DNA from: Primula veris
Taxonomy: Eukaryota; Streptophyta; Magnoliopsida; Ericales; Primulaceae
Direction of reading: 5' to 3'
DNA length: 64,000 nt
NCBI GenBank assembly: GCA_963682055.1
Contig: OY821751.1
Coordinates: forward strand, 14,756,001 to 14,820,000
Part shown: piece by piece, positions 46,771-59,492 of the stretch
Numbering within the stretch: the stretch's first letter is position 1
Layout: every line of letters starts with the position of its first letter
Made by a program: the position numbers and the translations under genes
The notes under the pieces: generated by a model
Database searches by the model: none
Told to the model about the DNA's origin: nothing
The model's input: only the letters and a program-made list of their open reading frames with translations

Positions 46771-48429
46771 TGAGGGTAACAATAAACTCGTGTTTTACTC
46801 ATCAAAGATGGCATGCAAAAAAAATTGGGCATCACATTTTTCACACATCAGGGTGAGTAACATGTGGTGACGGATTAAAATCAACGTTTAAACAGTCATT
46901 TCGCAAGTATGTTTTACGATTTTTTTCCATCATAGATGGCATCCAACATGTGTTGGGAGTTCTGGATTATTTATCATATAAAATGACTGGTTTATATGTT
47001 TATGATTTGCATAAGCACAAACATTTTTTCGAAACGACAGGTTCGAAAATATTAGTTTTGCTTCTCATGTGAATCGGTTCTCATTGATCGAACGACGGGT
47101 CGATACTGAAACACCAATTCGGTGAAACATACATCACTATATAAACACACCCGGGGAAATTATTATTTAGTCAACCCCTTTCGGTAGCTCTACTTGAAAA
47201 ACGACCAGGAAAGACGGTGAGGGTGGAGGGCACGAATGCCACTTAAAACCCGACCTCATTAGGATATCGACTTCCGCCTATATCTTTCCTAGACATCGTA
47301 TCCAAATAGGTGAGCCTAGTTGGGGGAGGTTCATAATTTTTCCAACTTAAATGTGAAATTATGTGATTTTGCAAATTACCATATTGTACACAAGTGTACA
47401 TGGCAGTAAATAAATATATAGATTGTACCTGCTTGCATGATTAAATAATATAGCAGTAGTATGGTAGTACATATTAGCACAATCTAAATTTACCAGTTTA
47501 CACTTAGCAAGATATTACTCAATATTTTACAAATTTATTGCTATATGTGTAAGTCCTATACATGTTAACTAAATCATGCATGTAAGTACTATATATTAAT
47601 TAGCAATTAACAATATATATGTAATTTCTATACATGGTAATTACAATGTGAAAATAAGTCAAGTATTAACCATACATGCCAATATTCGCTGCTTATAGGT
47701 ACTTTAATTAAACCTAATGCAGTGTACAATAATTTACAAACAAATATTCTATGACAGTATAAATATGATCTAACGAATTAATTCCCAAAATTATACTAAC
47801 ACATGTCATGGATTGGTTTTATTCAAGTCAAATGAAACTACTACTAAGCATGCAATATGATGCACATCTTATTTTGACTTTCCCATTGCTTTACTGCATA
47901 ATGATTCGGTTATATATCATACAAGTTTTTTTTTTTTCCCTACAATCAAGTACACATTCAATTTGTATAACTCATAAATATACAGATGCATACATTCACG
48001 AAGTATGTAGTGGTATAAAATTACTTGTTACTTTTCCAGAACATATATAATCAATGGCAGTAGTTGTAAAAAGGATTTTCTTATATACTAGCAGAACATA
48101 TACTTTAGGTGTGACAGTAGGATTTAATTCCAAACAATACATGCAATTATAATTCATTCGAGCACGTGTATACTACTGGCATCATACATGACATGGATAT
48201 ATATTTATTTATTATGCAACTGCTATGGTGTTACAGAATTAACTGAGTTTTGGAGAAAAAGAATCGATACCTTACGCACGATATGTTGGTGAAAATCGAT
48301 ATAACAATAGTCCAATTAAACCCGGATAAACCTCAAGATTTGTAAATACTCAATATCCGTGCATTTACCCAAAATCTCTAATATCCGCGAGCGTATATGC
48401 TAGTCTTCAGAAGCAAAGTGGTGATAACG

Positions 48430-48640
48430 TGTTGTGTGACATATTAACTCACATATATATGTATATAGATATAGAGATAGAATATAGAGAGAGACAACAA
48501 CATGGTTTTTATTATTAGAATGTATGAATACAAGGAGAAAGTCATACAAGATAGAAAGGCCAACTTAGTCCCACTATGAGTAAGTATACCTTAACCTTCT
48601 AGAGGTTAGGGTTATACAAACTAGAAAGCGGCCCACATCA
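48430..48640 (-). repeat. Copia 5' LTR, rearranged end
   Basis: It begins TGTTGTGTGACATATT and matches 41890-42102 for the first ~150 bp. After ctatgagtaag it jumps back to a second aaccttctagaggttagggtt segment and does not end in CAACA, so the outer end is rearranged. Confidence 0.75.
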
Positions 48641-48697
48641 AATTTATATTTATAAGAGTAAAGGTCGGAAGTATTATTTTATATTTAAAATACCTTT

Positions 48698-48912
48698 TGT
48701 TGTAGGATATTATTGGATTATTGGGCTTGTACTTTATGGGCCCAAGTGGGCTTATAACCCTACCCCTCTATCTATATAAAGAGGGTTAGTGGTCTTGTAT
48801 TTTACATTCATTCATATACATTCTGATTAATAAAGACCCTGTTGTTGTCTCTCTCTATATTGTCTCTCTATATCTATATACATATATATGTGAGCTAATA
48901 TGTCACACAACA
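48698..48912 (+). repeat. Copia 5' LTR (215 bp)
   Basis: TGTTGTAGGATATTATTGG to TATGTCACACAACA. It contains CTATATAAAGAGGG as TATA box near 48774 and AATAAAGA near 48829. Confidence 0.9.
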
Positions 48913-50454
48913 CGTTATCGGCACTTTGCTCACGGAGAATAGGATATACGCTCGTGGATATTGGAGATTTTTGGTAAACACACGTATATTGGGTATTTAT
49001 AAACCTTGAGGTTTATCCGGGTTTTTTAGGGTTTTGCTATATCGACATTCACCAACATACCGTACGTAAGGTACCGAATTCAAAACTTAATTTATTCCAT
49101 ATATGTGATCGTACGTATTATTTTATGGATAAATAAAGCATGATAAATATACTGTAATATATAATTCACGTGTAAAAGCTAAACTGCATGTTAGGAATAA
49201 AATCTCACTACATGATAAATTATTCCTTATTGTCTAACATGATCTATCTTGCATGAATTAATCCATGTTAATAGACATATGGACCGTGTGGATAGAAACA
49301 GTCTAGTAAATTGTTTGTATGTAAAACGAAATACACCAACATATGATTATGACTTGCCAGATTATTTTTTTTTTCTGAAAAGATGATGTTTAATAATATT
49401 ACCATCTCTGAAATATTCTATTGCGGAAAATCATGTGAATTTTTTTTATTGATTATGAAACTTGCATGTTAAAACTACCATGTATAGAATTATTAATATG
49501 GCGATAAACATAGATAATTGATTGATATCTTGTTAGCATAATCATATCTTTTTGATATTATCATATATATAAATATCACATATGCCAGTAAATTATTGGA
49601 TTAGATCTAATTGATAATCTTAAATTGATTTGATTTGATATGTTAGAATCTTTATGCATTGATTAATAATCTTAAATTGATTTGTTTATAACATCAAATC
49701 TACTGCATGATTAGATATATCCTAAAATATATTTACTGCCTGTTTATATATATGTGGTTAATCTATATAGATATTGTCTATATTATTAATATTATTGCCA
49801 TATATAAAAAGCGAAAATCGTATATATTCACATTTAAGTTGGAAAAATTATGAATCTTCCCCAAATAGGCTCACCTATTTGGATACGATGTCTAGGAAAG
49901 ATAAAGGCGGAAGTCGTTCTCCTAATGAGGTCGGTTTTTAAGAGGCATTCGTGCCCACCCCCCCTCACCGTCTTTCCTGGTCGTGTTCAAATAGAGCTAC
50001 CGAAAGGGGTTGACTAAATAATAATTTCCCCGAGTGTGTTTATATAGTGATGTATGTTTCGCTGAATTGGTGTTTCAGTATCGACCCGTCGTTCGATCAA
50101 TGAGAACCGATTCACATGAAAAGCAAAACTAATGTTTTCGAACCTGTCGTTTTAAAAAAAAAAAGTTTGTGCTTGTGCAAACCATAAACATATAAACCAG
50201 TCGTTTTATATGATAAATAATCCAGAACTCCCAACACATGTTGGATGCCATCTATGATGAGAAAAATCGTAAAACATACTTGCGAAATGACTGTACAAAC
50301 GTTGATTTTAATCCGTCACCACATGTTACTCACCCTGATGTGTGAAAATGTGATGCCCAATTTTTTTTGGATGCCATCTTTGATGAGTAAAACACGAGTT
50401 TGTTGTTACCCTCGAGATGAATGCTAAGGCGTTGATTTTATTCCGTCGCCACAT

Positions 50455-50900
50455 TTGAGACGTGATGACGTCTATGGTGAACAAATGTCTGAAATTGACA
50501 TATTGGAGCTATCCTTCACCAAAATACTAGCTTGGAAATTGTATTCCATAAGCAGTATCATGAATTTATATTCACCATGTTCCTTTATCGCCCATCTGTT
50601 ATTAGATAAGAAAATTACCCCGGTGAGTAGTTTTAATCCTATTGGGTCAATGGCGAATTGTTGGCCTGATATTAATGCTCTTCGTGTATATTTTTTTCCA
50701 CGAATCGAGAACCGAGACAAGTGTTATTTGTCTTGAACTGTCGCGATCCCGATGAATCGCCTAGCCAAGCGAGATTTTAGACAATCGTCAAAATCGAAAA
50801 CCTGTGGCTACAAGACAGTAATTGAAAGAAACAATATGGCCCATTGTCACAAAGCAAGAGATAATGCTCAAGGAGGCAACTCTATGCTATAAAGACAAAG
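50455..50900 (+). pseudogene. Copia gag relic (UBN2-type) with knuckle-region remnant
   Basis: The frame at 50455-50736 includes GEQMSEIDILELSFTKI and FNPIGSM...PDINA. These match, in order, the Copia gag phrases M-x-E-x-D-x-LEK-TF and RP-T-GS-x-x-PE-x-NA. Downstream the knuckle region is present only as fragments with stops. Confidence 0.6.
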
Positions 50901-52154
50901 GTCATGCACGGTTACTCCTTAAATAGTTCACAACTATTATAAAGGTGGAAAAACCGATGCTAATGTGGTTAAAGTTAATTGAAAGAAACTCTTGAGACCC
51001 TTGATTTTGTGGCTCAAATGAGTTTGATACCTTTCTTTATTGATTTTGATAAATCATTGAGCCATTTTTTCGCTCATCTGGATTAAATTTTTCCATTTGG
51101 ATTATGATTTTTCCATTTGGACATACTTTTGGATTATGGTTTGCCTGTTTACGAAATTTCTCGAAATAATTTAAAGTGTTTTTGAGCAATTTTTTTTTTG
51201 ACAAATGTGACCAAACTTTAAATTATGAAATTTTAGGCAATACGTGTGGGGTAGTTGATTTTTTTGAAAATAGTGGGTAACAGTGTACCACATAATTTCA
51301 CCAACTATTTGCCTAAAAGAGTACTCAGTGACAATGATTCTGGACCTGTCGTTCCAAAATCGAAATCTTTGGTAAAACCAAATTGATTTGTCAAATATGA
51401 AGTCTTATACTCATTGTTGGCCCCGGTGCGGCTAATCCTTAGAGGGGGGGTGAATAAGGATTTGGCGATTTTCGCCTAATTAAAATTCTATGCAACTAAC
51501 CACCCAACTTATGCAATTCTAAGCTTAAGCGTTTTAACAAGAGTTAATAAATTGCTAAAATAACTAAACGCAAGCAATAAATATGGAAGAATATAAGTTG
51601 CGGAAAGTAAAAGCAAGGGAAGAAAATGACACCGTGATTTATAGAGGTTCGGCAAACGCGCCTACGTCCTCTTCTCGGTGCTACCGAGTATTTCACTAAA
51701 ATGTTTCTTCCGGATTTTACAAACCCTATCGAGCTCAATTGACCGATTGGCTCACCCTCTACCCGAGGTTCCTACTCTTGATACAAGTGCAAGAGAACAC
51801 GACTACGAGTCTACGACTCCCCCTCAATTTATGAGTACCCGAATGAAAAACCTAGAGCTTTTAAGCTTCACTTGCTTACAAAGCCTCTACCCGTTCACTC
51901 GCTCACAATTGAGTTTATAAAACACTCGATACAAATTTTGTTACAAAAATGTAACTACACTCACTATTCTAATTGCTTCTTAAAAAGCTAATTGGTGAGT
52001 TGTTGATGATGATCGAGCTTGAATCTCTTTCTCGTTGATTTCCTTCTTTCTCGAATATATTCACCAAAATGGTGATTTTTAGGGTTTTTATGAGAGAGGT
52101 TGAAGGATGATGTTATGTATGATAATTGGTTATTTGGGAGAGAGATTGGGTTGG

Positions 52155-52162
52155 TTTTTATA
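52155..52162 (-). promoter_or_regulatory. TATA box of array LTR
   Basis: The minus strand reads GATATAAAAACC, about 94 bp downstream (element sense) of the motif array and followed by a CT-rich leader. The same site recurs at 56194-56201 and 60233-60240. Confidence 0.65.
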
Positions 52163-52255
52163 TCAGCAAAGTCTGTTTGTGCTGGATATGACCGTTGGAA
52201 GTTTTAAGCAACTTTCCAGAATAAGCTGAAAAGCTGTTTTCGAAATCTGTAGAAA

Positions 52256-52675
52256 ACGATCGGTCGTTTTCTACAGTCGATCGGTCGTTTTCCAGAAAAC
52301 GATCGGTCGTTTTCTGAAAACGATCGGTCGTTTATATACTGGACTCACTAGAAGAAATTGGACCAAAAACGATCGGTCGTTTTTGTCCAGTCGATCGGTC
52401 GACTGTTCTTCTGGCAGTTTCTCGGTCTTCTCGCTATTCTTCGAAAGCTCATAACTCCTTCGTTTTAGCTCCGATTTTGGTTCCGTCTGAACCTGTGGCT
52501 TCGTTTTTCTATGCTCTATCTTTCTGGCGCTGAAATTTTCATTTACTTCTTTTGGAAAACGATCGATCGTTTCATAAAACGATCGGTCGACTTTTCGACC
52601 TGCTCACTGGAAGAATTTGGACCAAAAACGATCGGTCGTTTTTGTCCAGTCGATCGGTCGTTTTTGTCCTGGTCT
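52256..52675. promoter_or_regulatory. CGATCGGTCG motif array in array LTR A
   Basis: Nine good copies and one variant (CGATCGATCG), again with ctcactggaagaattt words. Identical arrays occur at 56295-56714 and 60334-60753. Confidence 0.85.
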
Positions 52676-52894
52676 CGTTAACCTTCGAATGCTTGTATCT
52701 TCTTCGTTTTAGCTCCGAATTTGGTTCCGCTTGAACCGTTGGCTTCGTTTTCGAATGCTCTTTCTTTTTAAAGACCTGAATTATACATTTACTCTTTTTG
52801 GAAAAGATCAAGCATTATTTCATTGAAATATAAAATCATTAATTCATAATCATACTTATAATCAAAATCAATTATTGAACCCATGTTCAACAAT

Positions 52895-52906
52895 CTCCCC
52901 CATTTT
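52895..52906 (-). other. Polypurine tract, unit A
   Basis: The minus strand reads AAAATGGGGGAG next to the LTR; repeated at +4,039 and +8,078. Confidence 0.8.
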
Positions 52907-53170
52907 GATTATGACAAAATAATAATGATTTTACAAGAAAAATATCTCCTTCATTTTAACAAAACGCATTTCCTCGAAATATATCATTTTTCTCCCCCTT
53001 TGGCATTATCAAAATGCAATCAATAATAAAAAATATGGGGTTATCTGAAGGGTTTTCAAAGAAAAACCAAAACATGAAAAATGTTATTATTATGCATATA
53101 CCCACCTAATCACATATATGTAGACATAAATGAGTAGAGTATACCGAATATGTGATGGTGAGTCCGCTCG

Positions 53171-55391
53171 CTAATGGCATTTGCATTGAGCGTTGCCGAT
53201 TCCAAATAGGTGGTACCATTTGTTGGTATGCCTCCCACCTTTGTCGATCAACGGCACTTCATTCTTGATAGTGGAGTCGATCTTCTTGACTTCCACGGTT
53301 TTTGCCGGTGTTGCCAACCACTTGTTGATTTTCTCCTTTTGAATGGAGATACCTACAACACAAGATTTGCCATTTGGTACCAAATTTCTTTTGGGTCCGA
53401 CATTGTTAGTAGCTCGGGTCTTTACTACCCATTTCAAATCGCTTTTACTAACACGGAAACGATAAGGGCATCTAGAAGAAATATGCTCATTTCTACTACA
53501 ATGCACACAATGCTTAGACTTTTTAGTATAACGAGAGTTATACGAAGTTTTGGAAAGGGTTTTTGGAGTATCCAATTTGGTTTTAAAACCTATACCTTTC
53601 CTATCATTAAAAGATTTTTGAGAAATCTTGGAAGTACTCCCTTTTGTAAAAACAACCTCTTGTTTAGGTGGAATAGGAGTTGTAGAAAAATTAGAGGCTT
53701 TAACGAAGCGGGTTTTGTTTGAAGTAGAACCAATGCAATCAAAACCTAAGCCACTCTTATCATTGAAATCTTTTTGACAACTCAAAATGTTATCTAAAAC
53801 GGTTTTACCCTTAGAAAACTTTGAAATTGTTAACTCAAGTTTTTCAATGGAAATGACAAGCTCATTGTTTTTAGTTTTCAAGGATTCATTCTCGGTTTCT
53901 AAAACCTTGACCTTGTCATTTAAGTTAAAAGCATGAGAACTCAAAACCTTGTTTTTGCTTTTAACTTTATCGAAAGCATCCTTTAACTCTTAAAAATTTT
54001 CTAATAAATCACAATCTAAAGAAGATGGTTTTGAAAGAGTTTTTGTAAGTCTAGAGACTTCATTTTTAAGAAAATTGATCTCGGTTTGTAAAGACTTATT
54101 ATGAATGACGAGATCATTGTTTTTGTCTTTCAAGTCTTCCTTTTCGTCATTTATATCATGTAAAGAGAATGACGATGTTGGAATAGACTCATATTCATTT
54201 TTATCTCTTTTCAAGGATCTTATTTCTTCATTGAGGGAAGAATTTATCCTTTTAAGAGATTTGACCTTCTCTACAAGCTTAGGAACTTTTTCGGAATAAA
54301 TTCCACACATATGCATTAATTCATCATGAGATAAAGCTTTTACCTCATCGTTGTCACTTTCGCTTAAGTGGTCACTTTCGGTTGAAGACGATTGGTTAGG
54401 CTCATTGTTGTCTTCCATGGCCATATAGCAACCAAGGTGAGCGACTTCATCTTGGTCGGAGCTATCGCTAGAGCTTGAAGTGGATATTTTCTTCTTGCCT
54501 TTGCTCTTGCGATTCATGACGCAATCTCTCGCCATGTGTCCTTCCTTGCCACATGTATAGCAAACAAAATCATTAGAATAAATTGAATTATTTGACGATT
54601 TACCTTTATGTTTGCGTTGGCCTTTAAGCTTTAGTATTTCCTTGACGATTCGAATGATTTGCATTGAATTTTCGTCGTCATTGGATAGCTCATTACTTTC
54701 GTCACAAGTCGTTCCTTTGAAAGCTATCTCCCTCCTTTTTGAGATTGGCTTGTGACTATTGAGGGTGATCTCGTGAGTAATGAGTGAACCCGTCAATGCA
54801 TCAAGAGTGTAGGTGTTCATGTCGTGCGCCTCTTGAATTGCGGTGACCTTTGGTTCCCATTCCTTCGGCAAGCTCCGAATCACCTTCGAAACCATTTCCT
54901 TACAAGACAAACACTTACCAAGAGATGTTAATCCATTAGTAATAGTTGTAAACCTAGCAAGCATATCGGAAATAGTTTCACCCTCGCTCATTTTAAAAAG
55001 TTCGTAGTCATGAACTAAAAGTTGGAGTTTGCAATCCTTAACTTGGTTAGTTCCCTCGTGCATAACTACTAACTTATCCCACATAGCCTTAGCGGATTTT
55101 GTTGTACTCGTTAGGAGAAACGGCACAAACAATAGCGTACATCGCTTTGGCGTTGGTAGAGTAGGCTTCTAGTTGAGCATTATCTAGGTCCTCTACGGGG
55201 ATTTGGTTCTCGCTATTTTCGGATGTAGGTGCGGAATATCCTACTTTAATGGTCATCCAAAGTTTAACATTAAAGCTTTGTAAAAACATGCTCATCCTAT
55301 CCTTCCAATATGAAAAATTTATTCCATCAAAATATGGAGGTGTATTGGGTGATGAAGCCATGCCGGATGCGAAATTAAGTATATTAGCCAT
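53171..55391 (-). pseudogene. Sirevirus-type gag, unit A (extra nonsense codon)
   Basis: Same structure as unit B gag (57210-59430) but with an added stop at 53990-53992, a Glu-to-stop change at position 53992. This splits the long frame into 53990-55132 and 53171-53944. The N-terminal piece (55089-55391) precedes the shared frameshift. Confidence 0.9.
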
Positions 55392-55439
55392 CGGGATCTT
55401 AACTCTTAAATCGTTAGATTTCTATAATCAAGAGCCTCG

Positions 55440-55451
55440 GCTCTGATACCA
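55440..55451 (-). other. Primer-binding site (initiator tRNA-Met), unit A
   Basis: The minus strand reads TGGTATCAGAGC two bases inside LTR B; repeated at 59479-59490 and 63518-63529. Confidence 0.9.
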
Positions 55452-55453
55452 AT

Positions 55454-56931
55454 TGTTGGCCCCGGTGCGGCTAATCCTTAGAGGGGGGGTGAATAAGGAT
55501 TTGGCGATTTTCGCCTAATTAAAATTCTATGCAACTAACCACCCAACTTATGCAATTCTAAGCTTAAGCGTTTTAACAAGAGTTAATAAATTGCTAAAAT
55601 AACTAAACGCAAGCAATAAATATGCAAGAATATAAGTTGCGGAAAGTAAAAGCAAGGGAAGAAAATGACACCGTGATTTATAGAGGTTCGGCAAACGCGC
55701 CTACGTCCTCTTCTCGGTGCTACCGAGTATTTCACTAAAATGTTTCTTCCGGATTTTACAAACCCTATCGAGCTCAATTGACCGATTGGCTCACCCTCTA
55801 CCCGAGGTTCCTACTCTTGATACAAGTGCAAGAGAACACGACTACGAGTCTACGACTCCCCCTCAATTTATGAGTACCCGAATGAAAAACCTAGAGCTTT
55901 TAAGCTTCACTTGCTTACAAAGCCTCTACCCGTTCACTCGCTCACAATTGAGTTTATAAAACACTCGATACAAATTTTGTTACAAAAATGTAACTACACT
56001 CACTATTCTAATTGCTTCTTAAAAAGCTAATTGGTGAGTTGTTGATGATGATCGAGCTTGAATCTCTTTCTCGTTGATTTCCTTCTTTCTCGAATATATT
56101 CACCAAAATGGTGATTTTTAGGGTTTTTATGAGAGAGGTTGAAGGATGATGTTATGTATGATAATTGGTTATTTGGGAGAGAGATTGGGTTGGTTTTTAT
56201 ATCAGCAAAGTCTGTTTGTGCTGGATATGACCGTTGGAAGTTTTAAGCAACTTTCCAGAATAAGCTGAAAAGCTGTTTTCGAAATCTGTAGAAAACGATC
56301 GGTCGTTTTCTACAGTCGATCGGTCGTTTTCCAGAAAACGATCGGTCGTTTTCTGAAAACGATCGGTCGTTTATATACTGGACTCACTAGAAGAAATTGG
56401 ACCAAAAACGATCGGTCGTTTTTGTCCAGTCGATCGGTCGACTGTTCTTCTGGCAGTTTCTCGGTCTTCTCGCTATTCTTCGAAAGCTCATAACTCCTTC
56501 GTTTTAGCTCCGATTTTGGTTCCGTCTGAACCTGTGGCTTCGTTTTTCTGTGCTCTATCTTTCTGGCGCTGAAATTTTCATTTACTTCTTTTGGAAAACG
56601 ATCGATCGTTTCATAAAACGATCGGTCGACTTTTCGACCTGCTCACTGGAAGAATTTGGACCAAAAACGATCGGTCGTTTTTGTCCAGTCGATCGGTCGT
56701 TTTTGTCCTGGTCTCGTTAACCTTCGAATGCTTGTATCTTCTTCGTTTTAGCTCCGAATTTGGTTCCGCTTGAACCGTTGGCTTCGTTTTCGAATGCTCT
56801 TTCTTTTTAAAGACCTGAATTATACATTTACTCTTTTTGGAAAAGATCAAGCATTATTTCATTGAAATATAAAATCATTAATTCATAATCATACTTATAA
56901 TCAAAATCAATTATTGAACCCATGTTCAACA
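55454..56931 (-). repeat. Array LTR B
   Basis: Copy of LTR A shared between units A and B. It has C at 55625 and G at 56550, where LTR A has G and A. Confidence 0.95.
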
Positions 56932-57209
56932 ATCTCCCCCATTTTGATTATGACAAAATAATAATGATTTTACAAGAAAAATATCTCCTTCATTTTAACA
57001 AAACGCATTTCCTCGAAATATATCATTTTTCTCCCCCTTTGGCATTATCAAAATGCAATCAATAATAAAAAATATGGGGTTATCTGAAGGGTTTTCAAAG
57101 AAAAACCAAAACATGAAAAATGTTATTATTATGCATATACCCACCTAATCACATATATGTAGACATAAATGAGTAGAGTATACCGAATATGTGATGGTGA
57201 GTCCGCTCG

Positions 57210-59430
57210 CTAATGGCATTTGCATTGAGCGTTGCCGATTCCAAATAGGTGGTACCATTTGTTGGTATGCCTCCCACCTTTGTCGATCAACGGCACTTCA
57301 TTCTTGATAGTGGAGTCGATCTTCTTGACTTCCACGGTTTTTGCCGGTGTTGCCAACCACTTGTTGATTTTCTCCTTTTGAATGGAGATACCTACAACAC
57401 AAGATTTGCCATTTGGTACCAAATTTCTTTTGGGTCCGACATTGTTAGTAGCTCGGGTCTTTACTACCCATTTCAAATCGCTTTTACTAACACGGAAACG
57501 ATAAGGGCATCTAGAAGAAATATGCTCATTTCTACTACAATGCACACAATGCTTAGACTTTTTAGTATAACGAGAGTTATACGAAGTTTTGGAAAGGGTT
57601 TTTGGAGTATCCAATTTGGTTTTAAAACCTATACCTTTCCTATCATTAAAAGATTTTTGAGAAATCTTGGAAGTACTCCCTTTTGTAAAAACAACCTCTT
57701 GTTTAGGTGGAATAGGAGTTGTAGAAAAATTAGAGGCTTTAACGAAGCGGGTTTTGTTTGAAGTAGAACCAATGCAATCAAAACCTAAGCCACTCTTATC
57801 ATTGAAATCTTTTTGACAACTCAAAATGTTATCTAAAACGGTTTTACCCTTAGAAAACTTTGAAATTGTTAACTCAAGTTTTTCAATGGAAATGACAAGC
57901 TCATTGTTTTTAGTTTTCAAGGATTCATTCTCGGTTTCTAAAACCTTGACCTTGTCATTTAAGTTAAAAGCATGAGAACTCAAAACCTTGTTTTTGCTTT
58001 TAACTTTATCGAAAGCATCCTTTAACTCTTCAAAATTTTCTAATAAATCACAATCTAAAGAAGATGGTTTTGAAAGAGTTTTTGTAAGTCTAGAGACTTC
58101 ATTTTTAAGAAAATTGATCTCGGTTTGTAAAGACTTATTATGAATGACGAGATCATTGTTTTTGTCTTTCAAGTCTTCCTTTTCGTCATTTATATCATGT
58201 AAAGAGAATGACGATGTTGGAATAGACTCATATTCATTTTTATCTCTTTTCAAGGATCTTATTTCTTCATTGAGGGAAGAATTTATCCTTTTAAGAGATT
58301 TGACCTTCTCTACAAGCTTAGGAACTTTTTCGGAATAAATTCCACACATATGCATTAATTCATCATGAGATAAAGCTTTTACCTCATCGTTGTCACTTTC
58401 GCTTAAGTGGTCACTTTCGGTTGAAGACGATTGGTTAGGCTCATTGTTGTCTTCCATGGCCATATAGCAACCAAGGTGAGCGACTTCATCTTGGTCGGAG
58501 CTATCGCTAGAGCTTGAAGTGGATATTTTCTTCTTGCCTTTGCTCTTGCGATTCATGACGCAATCTCTCGCCATGTGTCCTTCCTTGCCACATGTATAGC
58601 AAACAAAATCGTTAGAATAAATTGAATTATTTGACGATTTACCTTTATGTTTGCGTTGGCCTTTAAGCTTTAGTATTTCCTTGACGATTCGAATGATTTG
58701 CATTGAATTTTCGTCGTCATTGGATAGCTCATTACTTTCGTCACAAGTCGTTCCTTTGAAAGCTATCTCCCTCCTTTTTGAGATTGGCTTGTGACTATTG
58801 AGGGTGATCTCGTGAGTAATGAGTGAACCCGTCAATGCATCAAGAGTGTAGGTGTTCATGTCGTGCGCCTCTTGAATTGCGGTGACCTTTGGTTCCCATT
58901 CCTTCGGCAAGCTCCGAATCACCTTCGAAACCATTTCCTTACAAGACAAACACTTACCAAGAGATGTTAATCCATTAGTAATAGTTGTAAACCTAGCAAG
59001 CATATCGGAAATAGTTTCACCCTCGCTCATTTTAAAAAGTTCGTAGTCATGAACTAAAAGTTGGAGTTTGCAATCCTTAACTTGGTTAGTTCCCTCGTGC
59101 ATAACTACTAACTTATCCCACATAGCCTTAGCGGATTTTGTTGTACTCGTTAGGAGAAACGGCACAAACAATAGCGTACATCGCTTTGGCGTTGGTAGAG
59201 TAGGCTTCTAGTTGAGCATTATCTAGGTCCTCTACGGGGATTTGGTTCTCGCTATTTTCGGATGTAGGTGCGGAATATCCTACTTTAATGGTCATCCAAA
59301 GTTTAACATTAAAGCTTTGTAAAAACATGCTCATCCTATCCTTCCAATATGAAAAATTTATTCCATCAAAATATGGAGGTGTATTGGGTGATGAAGCCAT
59401 GCCGGATGCGAAATTAAGTATATTAGCCAT
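57210..59430 (-). pseudogene. Sirevirus-type gag, unit B, no pol
   Basis: The N-terminal piece (59128-59430, 100 aa) has YFDGINFSYWKDRM and ends at SPNEYNKIR. The reading must then shift frame into the 653-aa piece (57210-59171), which resumes at SAKAMWDKL. Compared with gag of the 30764-40482 element, the short stretch between EYDKIS and AKQMWDK is missing, so a small deletion caused the shift. The long piece has a zinc knuckle CX2CX4HX4C at residues 191-204, heptad-rich coiled-coil stretches around 300-450, and a second CX2CX4HX4C at 542-555. The frame stops about 280 bp before the LTR, and no pol sequence is present. Confidence 0.9.
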
Positions 59431-59492
59431 CGGGATCTTAACTCTTAAATCGTTAGATTTCTATAATCAAGAGCCTCGGCTCTGATACCAAT

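Larger units (their letters stand above)
41890..48640 (-). mobile_element. Degenerate Ty1/Copia element with both LTRs
   Basis: On the minus strand: 5' LTR about 48430-48640, a long AT-rich leader (about 47350-48430), a gag relic, a pre-RT and RNase H relic, a 3' untranslated part with repeated cccagtgggaaaa...ccttg..aaaac phrases, the polypurine tract CAAAGGGGGAG (42103-42113) and the 3' LTR (41890-42102). Stops and frameshifts are everywhere. It is the same family as 3800-6192 and 48698-51414. Confidence 0.85.
48698..51414 (+). mobile_element. Copia element, + strand, truncated by the Sirevirus array
   Basis: A 5' LTR (48698-48912) is followed by cgttatcggcac, a roughly 940-bp AT-rich leader and a gag relic. 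At 51414 it is interrupted by the LTR of the tandem array. The matching sequence in the inverted copy continues uninterrupted near 45810-45900, which confirms an insertion here; CTCAT at 51410-51414 is the candidate target site. Confidence 0.85.
51415..52892 (-). repeat. Array LTR A (1,478 bp)
   Basis: TGTTGGCCCCGG...GTTCAACA on the + strand. The motif array is at 52256-52675 and the TATA box TATAAAAA (minus strand) at 52155-52162. Confidence 0.92.

Noticed and set aside
41890..51414. A single long palindrome made by one inverted duplication
   Set aside because: The arms differ by many substitutions and indels, and each has its own LTR, so two related insertions are at least as likely; the pair is kept only as a finding.
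52572..52811. 79-residue minus frame across the LTR motif array
   Set aside because: Arises from the repeated CGATCGGTCG words; no recognisable domain, and it lies in U3 of the LTR.
53210..53722. 170-residue + strand frame, repeated in each array unit
   Set aside because: Antisense shadow of gag; repeated only because the units are identical.
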